Below, one piece after another: positions 21,046 to 33,558 of a stretch of 64,000 nucleotides of DNA. The position numbers and the translations under genes were made by a program. The first letter of the stretch is position 1, and every line of letters begins with the position of its first letter. The notes under the pieces were generated by a model. It was given only the letters and a program-made list of their open reading frames with translations. It was not told the origin of the DNA and ran no database searches. Source of the stretch: Symsagittifera roscoffensis (Eukaryota > Xenacoelomorpha > Acoela > Convolutidae). The stretch is taken from assembly GCF_963678635.1 (NCBI RefSeq), contig NC_087064.1, forward strand, positions 40,637,165-40,701,164, given 5' to 3'.

Positions 21046-24001
21046 ATTTGCAATAAAACAGGTCACTCAATGAGAATCTGAACCACAATCAATCGAAGAA
21101 ACAAATGTAACAGCAACACTTTATTCAAAAGCCAGAGCTACAACACTATTAGGATATAAAGTCACAGCAACATTCTCTGAAAAGAAAATACACTGTTCAC
21201 AAGTTTCAAACGTAAATAAAAACAGATTAGACCATGAATCTTTCTACCAAAGTAACATCGAAAGACTATTGCACCTCAGCCCTGAAGATTGCAAAAATGA
21301 ACTCAAGGGACTAAAGATCACATCAAACAAGGCGCAAACAGAAAACTAGTTAGTTTTCAAGTTTTTCCAAACTCAGCACATCAAGCCGAACTTGAAAGAT
21401 ACCATGGTCATATAAGACTAGATACCAAATACCCCTTTCACGGAGCACATGGAAAATTAACATATGATCATCATGATGAAAATTGGATATAAGACCTAAA
21501 CTGATTTAGAATAAACAATCCCTCACACTGTAAAGCAGATACAAAAAAAAGGATACCAAGAAATAATGTTTTTTGATTGAAAAATACAACTTGAAAAATT
21601 ACAACTAACACGTGATTTAAAAGATGACACTATAATTTAACAAGGAATCAGACTCCCTTGTAAAAACGACCAATGACATTGCGATCCTACTACGCGCACA
21701 CAAGCAACAACCGTTTGGTTCCCTGAAGACACTTGTACAACATTTCAAGTAGCAAAAATACACGCTAGAATGATAAAATTTCACCAAAAATATTTTATTG
21801 AATCAATCCCGTTTGAAGATGTAAGCCCTGATAAACTGAGACATAGTAATTTTAAAATTAGAATTATTAATAATATAGAAAATAAATTGACACGTTTCCA
21901 AATATACCCAGAAACAGAACTAGCATGTAAATAAACCAAACCATTTTACACAACACAATATTCAGAAGCTCTTGTCGAATACGAAGACGGTTTCGACATG
22001 AAAACATGCAAATTAATAATACATCAAATGGCTACATCTCACTCAACCACAGATAAAAACCCATACGTCCCTGAAAAATTTCAAAAGAATACAGGAAGAA
22101 TTGGTGAAAAATTACGACCACAAGACACAGACAGTACACGCTTACAGTAACTATCACTTATGAACAACACTCATTTTGGCGCAATCAACTATGGCATACA
22201 CTTAGACATGAAATTAGATAACCCAAAAAGTAGAACTTTTCAAGAAATGTCTTTGACAGAACTTGAAACACTCCATAAATTATGCGAACTTGAACGCACA
22301 CAATTTTTACAATCTTTTGAACTAGCAGTACTAAGAATACCTTATGCAGGATGTTTGTTGTCAGGAAACAGATCCAATTTTATTGACTACGAAGGAAATG
22401 TATTATGGTATTACACCTGTACCAAAAAAGTAACACCTTTATATGTATTCGAAGACAAGAGATGCTATAAGAGAATCCCAATATCCTACAAAAAGAAAGT
22501 ACATTTCGTTGATATATTTTCCCGCAAAACTAATTTTTGGGACACAGCAGTGGATCAGAAAACAGCCACAATGTAGTACAATTAAACCCTGACGAAGATA
22601 AATACTATCTTCTCACACCATACCCTACACTTATGCAACCACTCAAAAAAATTTCACCAGAAAGCATTAGAGCTATTGCCCGAAGTCCTAATATTAATTT
22701 ACAATCAATCGGCATATACTCTAAATCAGCCATTCAAAATCATATTCGAAGGCAGCAATTTCAAGAATTACTCACAAAAATGGACATCATCCAACGACAA
22801 TCTATAGATCAAAACCTACAAAAACTTGCAGAAACAGCAAGCTTTTCAGACATATACGCACGAGATTATAGCGGATTTTTAAAGACATAAAAGGTTACAT
22901 TTATTTAAATGGCGAAAATTACAGACCACAAGATATATCACCAAAAAATATTTTTAGTTTTGTAAATTTGAAGAACAAACTTCTTGCCTTTCTTGGATGG
23001 CCCTACTACATCTTAGAAAGATTGACTATATTATACGCATTGTTTGATTTTCTTGGATTTCTTTTCTCTCTCCTGAAAGGAATATACAATACATGCGCAA
23101 TACACGCACAATTAGAAAAAAACAAGCAAGCGTAGCACGCATACTTTTCGCTGGGTTTTTTGGAATATTTTCAACATCAATCAAAAAAATTCTTGTAGAC
23201 GCTCAAATAAAAGAATACAAAACTAAGTTATCAACAACACCCAACGCATTTGACGAATCACGAAATGATACAAACACAACGCCCACATCACCACAATTAC
23301 AAACCCTCAGCCATAACCGCTCCTTATCATTAGTACCACGAAATTTTAGAAATTTTTCCCTATCAGATCTCATAACTTCAAGACTAAATTATCCGCAAAG
23401 CCCAATCCAACATATAATAACACAACAACCAAACATAGACGATACATACGAACAATAATTAGAACAACCACATACCACTAAATTTCGTTCTCAGAACAAC
23501 CATCTTTTTAGCCGACGATGAGCCGCCAAATTGGATCCCTCCATCGTTCAGTTTCCCACCCAGCCAACCCTCAGAACAACCTCCCCATCATTCTAATTTT
23601 TGCTTTCCCCCCAACTCAGTCACCTCGTCCTAACTTTTTACCCAGCATGGAATCAGACACTAATTCCAACACAACAGTACATAATACCATCTCTCAATTC
23701 ATCAACTTCCATATTGAAACACCCGACGAATTTGCAAACTCCGAACCCAGCCACTAACTATTCACCAACTTTCATGATCCCTAACATCACCTATCTCATC
23801 AACTCGAAGCCACTCTTCAACTTATACACCCTCCCAAAACCCCACTTCTCCATCAACCCCATCCTCTAGTACCAACCGCGCATACCGAAACTTCAAAAGA
23901 AAATTCCCAAATACCCCATTCACATCTATCCCAGGAACATCCACTACATATATAAATCATCCACTTCACACTAATACGAAAGAATTCCTACAAATATGAG
24001 T
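21046..24001 (+). pseudogene. env: Env-like glycoprotein, copy A
   Basis: In pieces: NVTATLYSKARATTLLGYK (21.1 kb), NRLDHESFYQSNIERLLHLS, a segment near 21.72 kb reading WFPEDTCTTFQVAKIHARM, and an open 138-codon frame at 22160-22576 with LELETLHKLCELERT-type helix and YEGNVLWYYTCTKK. A further 117 codons follow at 22537-22890. Then come a membrane span (about 23000-23090, YALFDFLGFLFSLLKGIY) and a tail to 23456. Spaced cysteines and the late membrane anchor suggest a fusion-type envelope protein as in errantivirus-like Ty3 elements. About 210 bp of the tail present in copy B is missing here. Stops and frameshifts make it non-functional. Which viral env class it belongs to is not decidable by eye. 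Confidence 0.65.
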
Positions 24002-24035
24002 AGTAGATGTTGGAGGTGATCAGGGGGGGGGGGGT

Positions 24036-24600
24036 TGCATACATTATTGGTTTCCGGTCTGCCATGCTATGTATTAAGATTGGGTATAGAGTCTACAATG
24101 TATTAAGATAGGGAATACCAATGGTAGGTTTCAGTGTGATGGTAAGATAATGGTAAGAAAAACGTTTTTGTGTGAAAATGTTTAGTTTTTTTCGCAAAAA
24201 TTTTGGCGCGCGTTATCTAATTGGGAATACTTAATTGTTAATTACTTGAAGATTGTAGAATTAAGGTTATATTTTTAGTTTTGCGGTGCATGGTAAGTTA
24301 ATGGTAAGAGTTTTTGAGCAAAAACTTGAATTTTTTTCCAAGAATTGAAAATTTTTTTTCAAAAATATCCAAAACACAATAAGATTTGTCATAGTTTGAT
24401 CTAATAAAGTTTTATTAGATACTTTCACTTTCTATTTATTTGAATCTATTCTGAAACCTACTGAATCTTCAAAGAAAGTGAAATTTTTTGAAAAAAAAAA
24501 AATTACAAAAATTATATAAATCACTGCATTGTATAACAAGTTTACCGCAAATTTTTACTTTTTAATATCAAAACCAATATAATACGACATCATGAAAAAA
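24036..24600 (+). repeat. LTR-like segment A
   Basis: It follows a purine tract, GGAGGTGATCAG plus a G run (24013-24034), that looks like a polypurine tract, and begins TGCAT. Similar sequence recurs at 28469-29052 and, reversed, at 46950-47465. Internal landmarks are ATGGTAAGATAATGGTAAGA, GGCGCGCGTTATCTAATTGG and a perfect palindrome, ATCTAATAAA-GT-TTTATTAGAT (24399-24420), carrying the AATAAA poly(A) signal. The left arm of the terminal hairpin seen in the other copies is deleted here. Confidence 0.65.
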
Positions 24601-25776
24601 TTTACTCTATAAGATTCAGTCTATCAGATCAACAACTCCACCTCATAAAAGTATCTTTCAACTGTGTTCAATCTTTGAACAATGGTTCCTTGAATGCCTT
24701 ATGAGTTTTTTCATCGTTCAGATATTTTGTGATTGTATGTCTCGATCTATCCATGATCTGAAATCCATACGAGGAATTACCCAAAAATTTTATTATTTCT
24801 GCCACAACTTCTGATAGAGGGTTCTCATCTCCTTCTCTTCTAGCATTAACCACTGATTGATTGAAATTATTGAAACCTTTCCGTGGATTATACTGATCAA
24901 AACGGTAAGTTTTGGTGCATTGCAAGCCGAGTTCCATATAAAAATTGAACAGAGGAGTTATAACTGTTCCATTTTTTAGCTTGAAACTAGATATCAGCAT
25001 TCTCTGAGGATGTTTTAACATTTCGTTCTCGATTGCATAATTCTTCATGAAGTCTCCAATATCGTTTCTTCCAACCTCAGTGTTCTTGAAAATTGAAAGA
25101 AAAATTCGCAATTTTTGATTTCAGCTTATCTTGAACAACTAAGTTGCACTAAACGTAGCCAACAAGAAATCCATCTTTTATTTTTGCTGGTAGGGAGAGG
25201 TCCTTCATAGGGAAAGTGGGTTCTGACGTGATTTTTGATCTTGTCATTGGTTGTGAAATTTTCCCACCACTCACACTCCCACATTTCTTCAACTTTGTAT
25301 CCTTCTCTTTTATGTATTCCCGTCTCATATCATCCGTCGCTCTCTTCTTATTACCTCGTTCAATATCCTGAGCTGTTAAGGAGGGACGAGCTTTTTGACA
25401 AGAGCAGAAATGGTAGTAACATACCATTGCTTCAAGCACTGTCTTACATTGATCACAATAACCGTCCACATTAAAACATTCGATTTATTTCTGTTTTCCA
25501 GATGTGAAAAAACTCTCAATTTTGCATTCTGGTCTTGTTTCCTGGTAAAAAGACATGACCATACTTTCAAAATTGCAAAATTGCGTGATCGATTATGTCT
25601 AGCTTTGAATTTCTGCATATCATTGTCAAACTTCCATCTCGTGTACAGTCCTGTTGGCATATCTTGACACATTGAGAAAGGGTAAAGCTTGCTTGCATCA
25701 TTTCCAACGATCGATTTACAATCGTTTGATGAGTTTCTGATGAATGTTTCATCAACTACAGCTTTTCCAGTGAAAA
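24601..25776 (-). pseudogene. polB: Family B DNA polymerase, copy A (internally deleted)
   Basis: Minus-strand fragment homologous to 29.7-30.86 kb. Motif A (DASKLYP) near 25700 and motif B (LGNSSYG) near 24770 are both intact, as is the zinc-cluster region CDQCKTVLEAMVCYYH. About 690 bp that in copy B include motif C (MDTDS) and the C-terminus are absent, and the 5' end stops at about 25776. Frame breaks occur at about 25112, 25149 and 25376. Family B polymerases with these motifs are typical of Polinton/Maverick elements and adintoviruses. This copy is a fossil created by the tandem duplication. Confidence 0.85.
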
Positions 25777-25786
25777 ATGTGATATA

Positions 25787-28450
25787 TGCAATAAATCAGG
25801 TCACTCAATGAGAATCCGGACCACATTCAATCGAAACAACAAATGTAACGGCAACACTTTATTCAAAAGCCAGAGCTACAACACTATTAGGATATAAAGT
25901 CACAGCAACATTCTCTGAAAAGAAAATACACTGTTCACAAAATTCAAACGTAAATAAAAACAGATTAGACCATGAATCTTTCTACCAAAGTAAAATCGAA
26001 AGACTATTGCACCTCAGCCCTGAAGATTGCAAAAATGAACTTAAATGACTAAAGATCACATCAAACAAAGGCACAAACAGAAAACTAGTTAGTTTTCAAG
26101 TTTTTCCAGACTCAGCACATCAAGCCGAACTTGAAAGATACCATGGTCATATAAGACTAGATGCCAAATAACCCTTTCACGGAGCACATGAAAAATTAAC
26201 ATATGATCACCATGATGAAAATTGGATATAAGACTTAAACTGATTTAGAATAAACAATCCCTCAAACTGTAAAGCAGATAAGAAAATAAAGGATACCATG
26301 AAATAATGTTTTTTGGTTGGAAAATACAATTTGAAAAACTACAACTAACACGTGATTTAAAAGATGACACGATAATTTAACAAGGAATCAGACTCCCTTG
26401 TAAAAACGACCAAGGGTATTGCGATCCTACTACGCGCACACAAGCAACAATCGTTTGGTTCCCTGAAGACACTTGTACAACATTTCAAGTAATAAAAATA
26501 CACGCTAGAATGATAAAGTTTCACCAAAAAACATCTTAGTGAATCAATCCATCTTGAAGATGAAAGCCCTGATCAACTCAGACATAGTAATTTTAAATTT
26601 AGAAATAATAAAAATATAGAAAATTTATTGACACGTTTCCAAATATACCCAGAAACGGAACTACCATGTAAATAAACCAAACCGTTTTGCAAAACACAAT
26701 ATTCAGAAATTCTTGTCGAATACGAAGACGGTTTTGACATGAAAACAGGCAAATTAAAAATACATCAAATGGCTACATCTCACTCAATTACAGACGAAAA
26801 CTCATATGTCCCAGAAAAATTTCAAAAGAATACAGAAAGAATCGGTGGAAAATTAAGACCACAAGACACCGACAGTACACGCTTACAGGAACTATCACTT
26901 ATGTACTACACTAACTTTGGCGCAATCCACTGTGACATACACTTAGACATGAAATTGGATTACACAATAAGGAGAACTTTTCAAGGAATGTCTTTGAGAG
27001 AACTTGAAACACTCCATCAATTATGCGAACTTGAACGCACACAAACTTTACAATCACTTGCACTAGCAGTAATAAAAATACCTTATGCAGGATATTTATT
27101 GTCAGAAAACAGATCAAATTTTATTGACTACGAAGGAAATGTATTATGGTATTACACTTGTACCAAAAAATTAACACCTTTGTATGTATTCGTAGACAAA
27201 AGATGCTATAAGAGAATCCAAATATTCTACAAAAGGAAAGTACTACATCTTAGAAAGATTGACTATATTATACGCACTGTTTCATTTTTTTGCATTTCTT
27301 TTCTCTCTCCTAAAAGGAATCTACATTTTATGCGCAATACACGCACAAGTAAAAAAAACAAGCAAGCGTAGCACGCAAACTTTTCGCAGGGTTTTTTGGA
27401 AAACTTTCAACAACAATCAATAAAATTCTTTTAGACGCTCAAATGAAAGAATACAAAAATAAGTTATCAACAACACCCAACGCATATGACGAATCACGAA
27501 ATGATACAAATACAACGCTCACAGCACCGCAATTACAAATCCTCAGCCATAACCACCCCTTACCATTAGTACCACGAAGATTTAGAAATTTTTCCCAATC
27601 AGATCTCATAGCTTCAAGACACAATTATCCACAAAGCCCAATCCAACATATGATAACACAACAACCAAACATAGACGACACATACGAACAAATTTTAGAA
27701 CAACCACATAAGACTAAATTTCGTTCTCAGAACAGCCATCTTTTTAGCCCACGATGAGCCGCCAACTTGGATCCCTCCATCGTTCAATTTCCCACCCAGC
27801 CAACCTTCAGAACAACGTCCCCATCATTCTACTTTTTGCTTTCCCCCCCAACTCAGTCACCTCATCCTAATTTTTCACCCAGCATGGAATCAGACACTAA
27901 TTCCAACACAACAGCATATAATAACATCTCCGAATTCGACAACTCCGATATTGAAACACCCGACGAATTTGCAAACTCCGAACCCAGCCCATCGACATTT
28001 TCCCAACCTCCCTTTCAACCTATACATTCTCAAGTTAAAATTGAACCCCTTTCCCCTTCTTTACCCAATTCACATGTCACACCCACATATTCCCCTCTAA
28101 CTAGTGAATCATCAGATAACAACGACCAAGATCATCACACACAAATTCCTCAAGAACTAAATAGTTTCATAACACTACAACAACAAATGCAACACCCTAA
28201 GACACTATTTATTCACCTACTTTCACGATCCCTAACATCACTTATCTCATCAACTCGAAGCCACTCTTCAACTTGTACACCCTCCCAAAACCCCACTTCT
28301 CCATCAACCCCATCCTCTAGTACCAACCGCGCATACCAAAACTTCGAAAGAAAATTCGCAAATACCCCATTCACAACTAACCCAGGAACATCCACTACAT
28401 ATATAAATAATCCACTTCACACTAATACGAAAGAATTCGGACAAATATGA
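25787..28450 (+). pseudogene. env: Env-like glycoprotein, copy B
   Basis: Duplicate of copy A beginning at its 21046 equivalent. The longest frame (26739-27371, 210 codons) covers the helix/cysteine region (TLHQLCELERTQ, NVLWYYTCTKK). About 510 bp of copy A (22.50-23.01 kb) are deleted at codon 175, which shifts the frame so that the membrane segment is read wrongly. From 27443 a tail frame runs to TGA 27755. It then continues in the same frame for another 227 codons of Pro/Ser/Thr-rich sequence (with VKIEPLSPSLP) to TGA at 28448, immediately before the LTR-like segment. Confidence 0.65.
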
Positions 28451-28468
28451 GTAGTAGATGCTGGAGGT

Positions 28469-29052
28469 TGCATGGCAGACCCCAGGTTTTAAGATACGTT
28501 ATTGGTTTCCAGTCTGCCATGCTATGTATTAAGTTTGGTTCTAGAGTCTACAATGAGTTAAGATAGGGAATACCAATGGTAGGTTTCAGTGTGATGGTAA
28601 GATAATGGTAAGAAAAAGGTTTTTTTGTGAAAATGTTTAGTTTTTTCGCAAAAATCTCGGCGCGCGTTATCTAATTGGGAATACTTAATTGTTAATTACT
28701 TGAAGACTGTAGAATTAGGGTTATGTTTTTAGTTTTGTGGTGCATGGTAAGTCAATGGAAAGAGTTTTTGTGCAAAACTTGGATTTTTATCAGAAAAATT
28801 GAAATTTTTTTTTTCAAAAATATCCAAAACACGATAAGATTTGTTATAATTTGATCTAATAAAAATTTATTAGATACTTTTTCTTTCTATTTATCTGAAT
28901 CTATTCTGAAAGCTACTGAATCTTTGAAGAAAGTCAATTTTTTTGAGAAAAAAATTAAATTACAAAAATTAAATAAATCACTGCAGTGTATAACAAGTTT
29001 ACCGCAAAATTTTATTTTCAACATCAAAAACCAATTTAATACGACATCATGA
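28469..29052 (+). repeat. LTR-like segment B
   Basis: Starts TGCATGGCAGACC. GCATGGCAGAC at 28470-28480 is complementary to 28512-28522, forming a terminal hairpin. The palindromic poly(A) signal recurs at 28854-28875 with AA as loop. It ends about 27 bp before the stop codon of the antisense polymerase gene, the same junction as in copy A. The G-rich tract before it is shortened relative to copies A and C. Confidence 0.65.
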
Positions 29053-29078
29053 ATAATTTTACTCCATCAGATCAGTTC

Positions 29079-32000
29079 TTATAAGTTCAATGTTTTTGTA
29101 TGAATTCAATCGTCTTGTACTTGTATTTTTGGATAAAAATAGCTTAGTCCTTTCTTTGTCTGTTCATATGTGGCCACCATATGATTTATAGTTCTCAATC
29201 CTCTCTTAGTAGTTGTAAGGTTAATGGCTTCATCAAGCAATCTTCTGTATTTTGACATGGGACCGTCTCAGGAATCTTCTAGAACCCGTTTATTTAATCC
29301 TTTGCTAAATTTGAACTAATCGGACTTGTTGTCATAGCAGCAATATGTCTTGCTAGCAAAACACAGCATTTCTGTACAACTAAATTCTTCTCTAAAAAGT
29401 CCCGGCTCCCGCTTATCATGCTTTTTATGCGTACTGCAGCACTCTCGATGGAAGAAATTAGATTTTGCATCCGCCTTCAAAGAGTCTCTGCAGTCATTTT
29501 CCCTCATTTTTTCCCAAGCAGCTCTCTTATCTGGTCGAATACAGTCGTATAAATTTTCTTCAGCAGGAGCTAAATAAAGCGAGTCTGTATCCATCTCCAA
29601 CTCTTCAAATTTATTTACATCACAGAACTTGTCAAAGAAGTTATAGTAGAGTTCCAACATTCTCAGTTTCGCATACTGCAGTATGAAAAATCCAACGATG
29701 ATGGATTCCCTATGTTCAATGGTTGATTTCAACAACTCCACCTCATAAAAGTCTTTTTCAACTGTATTCAATCTTTTGAACAATGGTTCATTGATGGCCT
29801 TATGAGTTTTTTCATCGTTCAGATATTTTGTGATTGAATGTCTCGATCTATCCATGATCTGAAATCCATACGAGGATATACCCAAAAGTTTTATTGTTTC
29901 TGCTACAACTTCTGATAGAGGGTTTTCATCTCCCTCTCTTCTACCATTAACCATTGATTGATTGAAACTATTGAAATCTTTCCGTGGAGTATACTGAACA
30001 AAACGGTAAGTTTTGGTGCATTGCAAGCCGAGTTCCATATAACAATTGAACTTTTCCTTTTTCTAGCTTGAAACTAGATATCAGCATTCTCTGAGGATGT
30101 TTCAACATTTCGCTCTCGGTTGCATAATTCTTCATGAAGTCTGCAATATCGTTTCTTCCAAGCTCAGTGTTTTTGAAAATTGAAGAAAAATTCGCAATTT
30201 TTGATTTCAGCTCATCTGGAACAACTAAGTCGCACTAAACGTAGCCAACAAGAGATCCATCTTTTTATTTTGCTAGAAGGGAATCTGTAGAAAGAGGTTT
30301 TTCATACGGAAAGTGGGTCCTGACGTGATTTTTGATCTTGTCATTGGTTTTGAAACTTTCCCACCACTCACACACCCACATTTCTTCAACTTTGCATCCT
30401 TCTCTTTTATGTATTCCCGTCTCATATCATCCATCTCTCTCCTCTTATTACCTCGTTCAATATCCTGATCTGTTAAGGAGGTCGAGCTTCTTGACAAGAG
30501 CAGAAGTGGTAGTAACATACCATTGCTTCAAACACTGTCTTACAGTGATCACAACAACCGTCCACATTAAAACATTCGATTTTTTTCTATTTTCCAGATG
30601 TGAAAAAACTCTCAACTTTACATTCTGGTCTTGTTTCCTGGTGAAAAGACATGACCATACTCTCGAAATTGCGTGATCGATTATGGCTAGCTTTGAGTTT
30701 CTGCATATCATTGTCAAACTTCCATCTCGTGTACAGTCCTGTTGGCATATCTTGACACATTGAGAAAGGCTAAAGCTGGGTTGCATCATCTCCAACGATC
30801 GATTTACAAATTCTTGATGAATTTTTGATGAATGTTTCATCAACTACAACTTTTCGAGTGAAAACAATTAAAGGTCCAACAGTCATAACCTCTCTAATTT
30901 TTTTACACAAGTCTTTATCACTTTCGCAAAATGGATAAAACTTGTAATTTGTATATTTGTGTAGACATATGTTTGCTAGATTTAGATGTGTGCATCCAAG
31001 TTTCAACATATCTATCTCCTTGTTATGATAAAACTGAATCACTTTTTTTTGCATTGCCTCAGGGTTGGAACTACATCCTTGTTGTTGTACCACTTCAAAA
31101 AGTCTTTGAGCACTGTCATTCCATTTTTCTTCCAAGTCTTTTGTAAGTATTTGTAATTATCCAAACCAGATGAAGGAACAGTCTTGATTTGAAGCTTTTT
31201 CAGAGCCTGTTGCTCGTCAGGCCCACTTTTTGTAAGCTTCTCATAATCAATGAAGTCTCTGTCTAGAGGGTTGTTCTTTCTAAGTTAACTGAAAAAGGCT
31301 TCATACGGTGGCAATTCAGGAAAGTCAAGTTTGTCTGGGTTATCAAACCACTCATAGGGAAAGAATCCTTTCGTTTCGCTAGCTTTATAGGCTTTGAGAA
31401 AGGAGTCCAGAGTAGTTGCCCCACCCAGAATTTTCATTAGGACGAGAAATTGTACATCTCCAAACTTGAAAGATATAAAGTCATTTGCTTTTTGATGACG
31501 GATGTTTCTTGTTCTTTATCCCAAAATAAATAAGGAATTAGGCATGACTTGATCAAATTTAAATCATGTCTACCGCTGTTAAGTCCGAAAACAAGTAAAG
31601 TTTTTACATTTCTCTCCAGATTTTGTTTCAAATCGATGAGTTGATTTTTCTGAGTTCGCAAGTATTGTGTTGACATATCTGCGTCTTCCGAATCTTCAAT
31701 GCATTCGTCTTCATACTCAAACTTATTACTTGAACAATTTTTACCGCGTTCGTTTAGCTGATCAAAAATCTTTTTCATTCGTTCATTGACAGCCACTTCA
31801 AAATCTTGAAATTTTGTTCTCTTCTCCAGCTTACTTTTCTCAGCCAACAGCTCGAGCTTGGTTACAAAATCAAAAATCAAGTTATGTGGATCCTTGTTGT
31901 ACAAAAATATGGGTTCATCAATCAGATTTGCTGATATAGAGACTGAAATTGGAACATGTTTTACAATCCAGCTTGTAGTTTGTGTTTTTTCTAGTTCCTC

Positions 32001-33465
32001 TGTGGGAACAAAAATCGACTCAAAATCGAAAATTGGTAGATTATTAAAAAGTTTGTTATCTTCAGAAACTGGAAGATTGAAAATCAAACAAGTGTTCTTG
32101 AAGCTCATAGACGCTCTTTGGGTAAATATGTCTCACTCGATCCTTACATCTCAGCAGATCTTTAGTGAGAAACACAGATCTTTTGAAGAAAGTATCACAA
32201 CTAGGACACCAGAAGCACTTGAAGAAAGAATTAACATCATTTGTATGATTGTTATGATTGTTAAATGTCGGTAACTTGACAGTTTTGTCAAGTCTTCCAA
32301 TGCTTCGTCGAGCTAATTCTCCTACATATTCGCCTTCTTGGATATCGAAATAGTATATAAAGATGTTTCTGTGAACAATTTCCTCGACAACAGGTAAATC
32401 CTCTACCGAAACTCCACGAAATCATAAACAGATTTTGATATAAACTCTGTAAAGTATCTAGAAGTGTGAGAGTCGAGATCATTATGTTCGTTCATGTACA
32501 TTGCCAATGCTCGGAAAAGACACAAACGATCTTTGTAAGGTTCCATGTCTTTGTTAGATAAAAGACAGTTAACACAATGGTTTTTCAGAAAATGCTCGGG
32601 TAAGACAGAGTCCAGACGTCCCATGGGGATGTTTTTCAGCGAAGCAGCAAAAATTTTAACTGTAGTAATCAACTTGAATCTCCATTCTGTGTTCTCGCGT
32701 TCTTGGGTACATTGCTCCACAACATCAAATTTTTCTTTTTTTCCTTGGATTGTATCAAGTCTGATTTAGTACAGAGCAATTGGGATTTTTCAAATACTGT
32801 ATTGTTTTCATGGGCATAGAAATATCGATATTCACCGGTCTTAATATTTTGAAGAACAAAACCCAGAGCAATGTTGATTTTATCTTGTTGAAGACTGCTT
32901 CAAGTTTCTCGTTGATTATTTTAGTATCTAACTTGGACATTTGGAAGTTAAATACCTTATGTCTCCCATTTTCCATCTTCGTATCCACAAGAAAATGTTG
33001 ACAAGCAGTAAGTTCCTTCTTAAGTTTCTCACCATCTTCCCCTCCTTCCTCCGCAATCTTGTTCAAGTCGGCCACCGTATCACTGGTTATCTTTTGTTTT
33101 GCTCCATGTTCCTTTCTCCCATGTTGTTGGAGAGAGAAGTAACTTGGGAACTCTTGTTCGCAAGAAGAACAAAATGTCGATTGCTTCAAACTTGGTTCAG
33201 CATGCTTCTTCGCAACATTATAACCCATCTCCTCTTTGCTTTTTGTTTAAAAATGACAGTTTGGACACTTATGTTCCTTCTGTTTTCCACATCTCTTTCG
33301 ATGTCGAGCTGCGTTTTGGCCATTGTACATAATTTCACAGTTTTCACACTTGACATTCTCGTTTTGGTTAAGGGCAGGAATTATCTAAAAAAAATTAGGA
33401 TATTAGAAAAGTTCCAAAAAAAAAGTTTGAAGTACCAATTGAATGAAAATACTTACTTTTTTCAT
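29079..33465 (-). pseudogene. polB: Protein-primed family B DNA polymerase (Polinton/adintovirus-like), copy B
   Basis: Read leftward from 33465, this would be a protein of roughly 1400 residues. N-terminal zinc fingers come first (CENCEIMYNGQNAARHRKRC, then CPNCHF, then CSSCEQEFPSYFSLQQHGRK plus EH). Next is CLFRALAMYMNEHND near 32.55 kb. A second zinc cluster, CFWCPSCDTFFKRS, lies near 32.2 kb. The 3'-5' exonuclease motifs are IFDFESIFVPTEE (Exo I) and FGLNSGRHDLNLIK (Exo II). Polymerase motifs: A reads DATQL-stop-P (stop 30770-30772), B reads LGISSYG (usual Asn replaced by Ile), C reads MDTDS (29580-29594, intact). It ends at TAA 29079. Frame breaks separate the blocks, so it is inactive. 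The polymerase would copy a linear DNA element from a protein primer. The start is predicted as a 9-base exon (see intron). Confidence 0.85.
33385..33456 (-). other. Predicted 72-bp intron after a 9-base first exon of polB
   Basis: On the minus strand ATGAAAAAA (33465-33457) is followed by GTAAGTATTTTC. Seventy-two bases later TTTTTTTAG precedes ATAATTCCTGCC. Joining the two keeps one frame from the ATG into the first zinc finger (M-K-K-I-I-P-A-L-N-Q-N-E). Donor and acceptor both match the GT-AG consensus, with a pyrimidine-rich 3' end. No other in-frame ATG is seen between the acceptor and the first finger. Confidence 0.6.
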
Positions 33466-33558
33466 TTCGCGAATTAACGAAATGTAAAATTTGAAGTAAA
33501 ATTCAATTAACTGTTTGAATGATTTGTGCCAATAAAACAAGTACATTTCTACTAACAA

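Noticed and set aside
28213-28395. Minus-strand 60-codon ORF in the env tail
   Set aside because: Opposite a longer Pro/Ser-rich plus frame; composition effect only.
32941-33477. A 178-codon plus-strand ORF opposite the polymerase N-terminus
   Set aside because: The minus strand carries clear zinc-finger and polymerase-type coding here; the plus frame has no domain and is a shadow.
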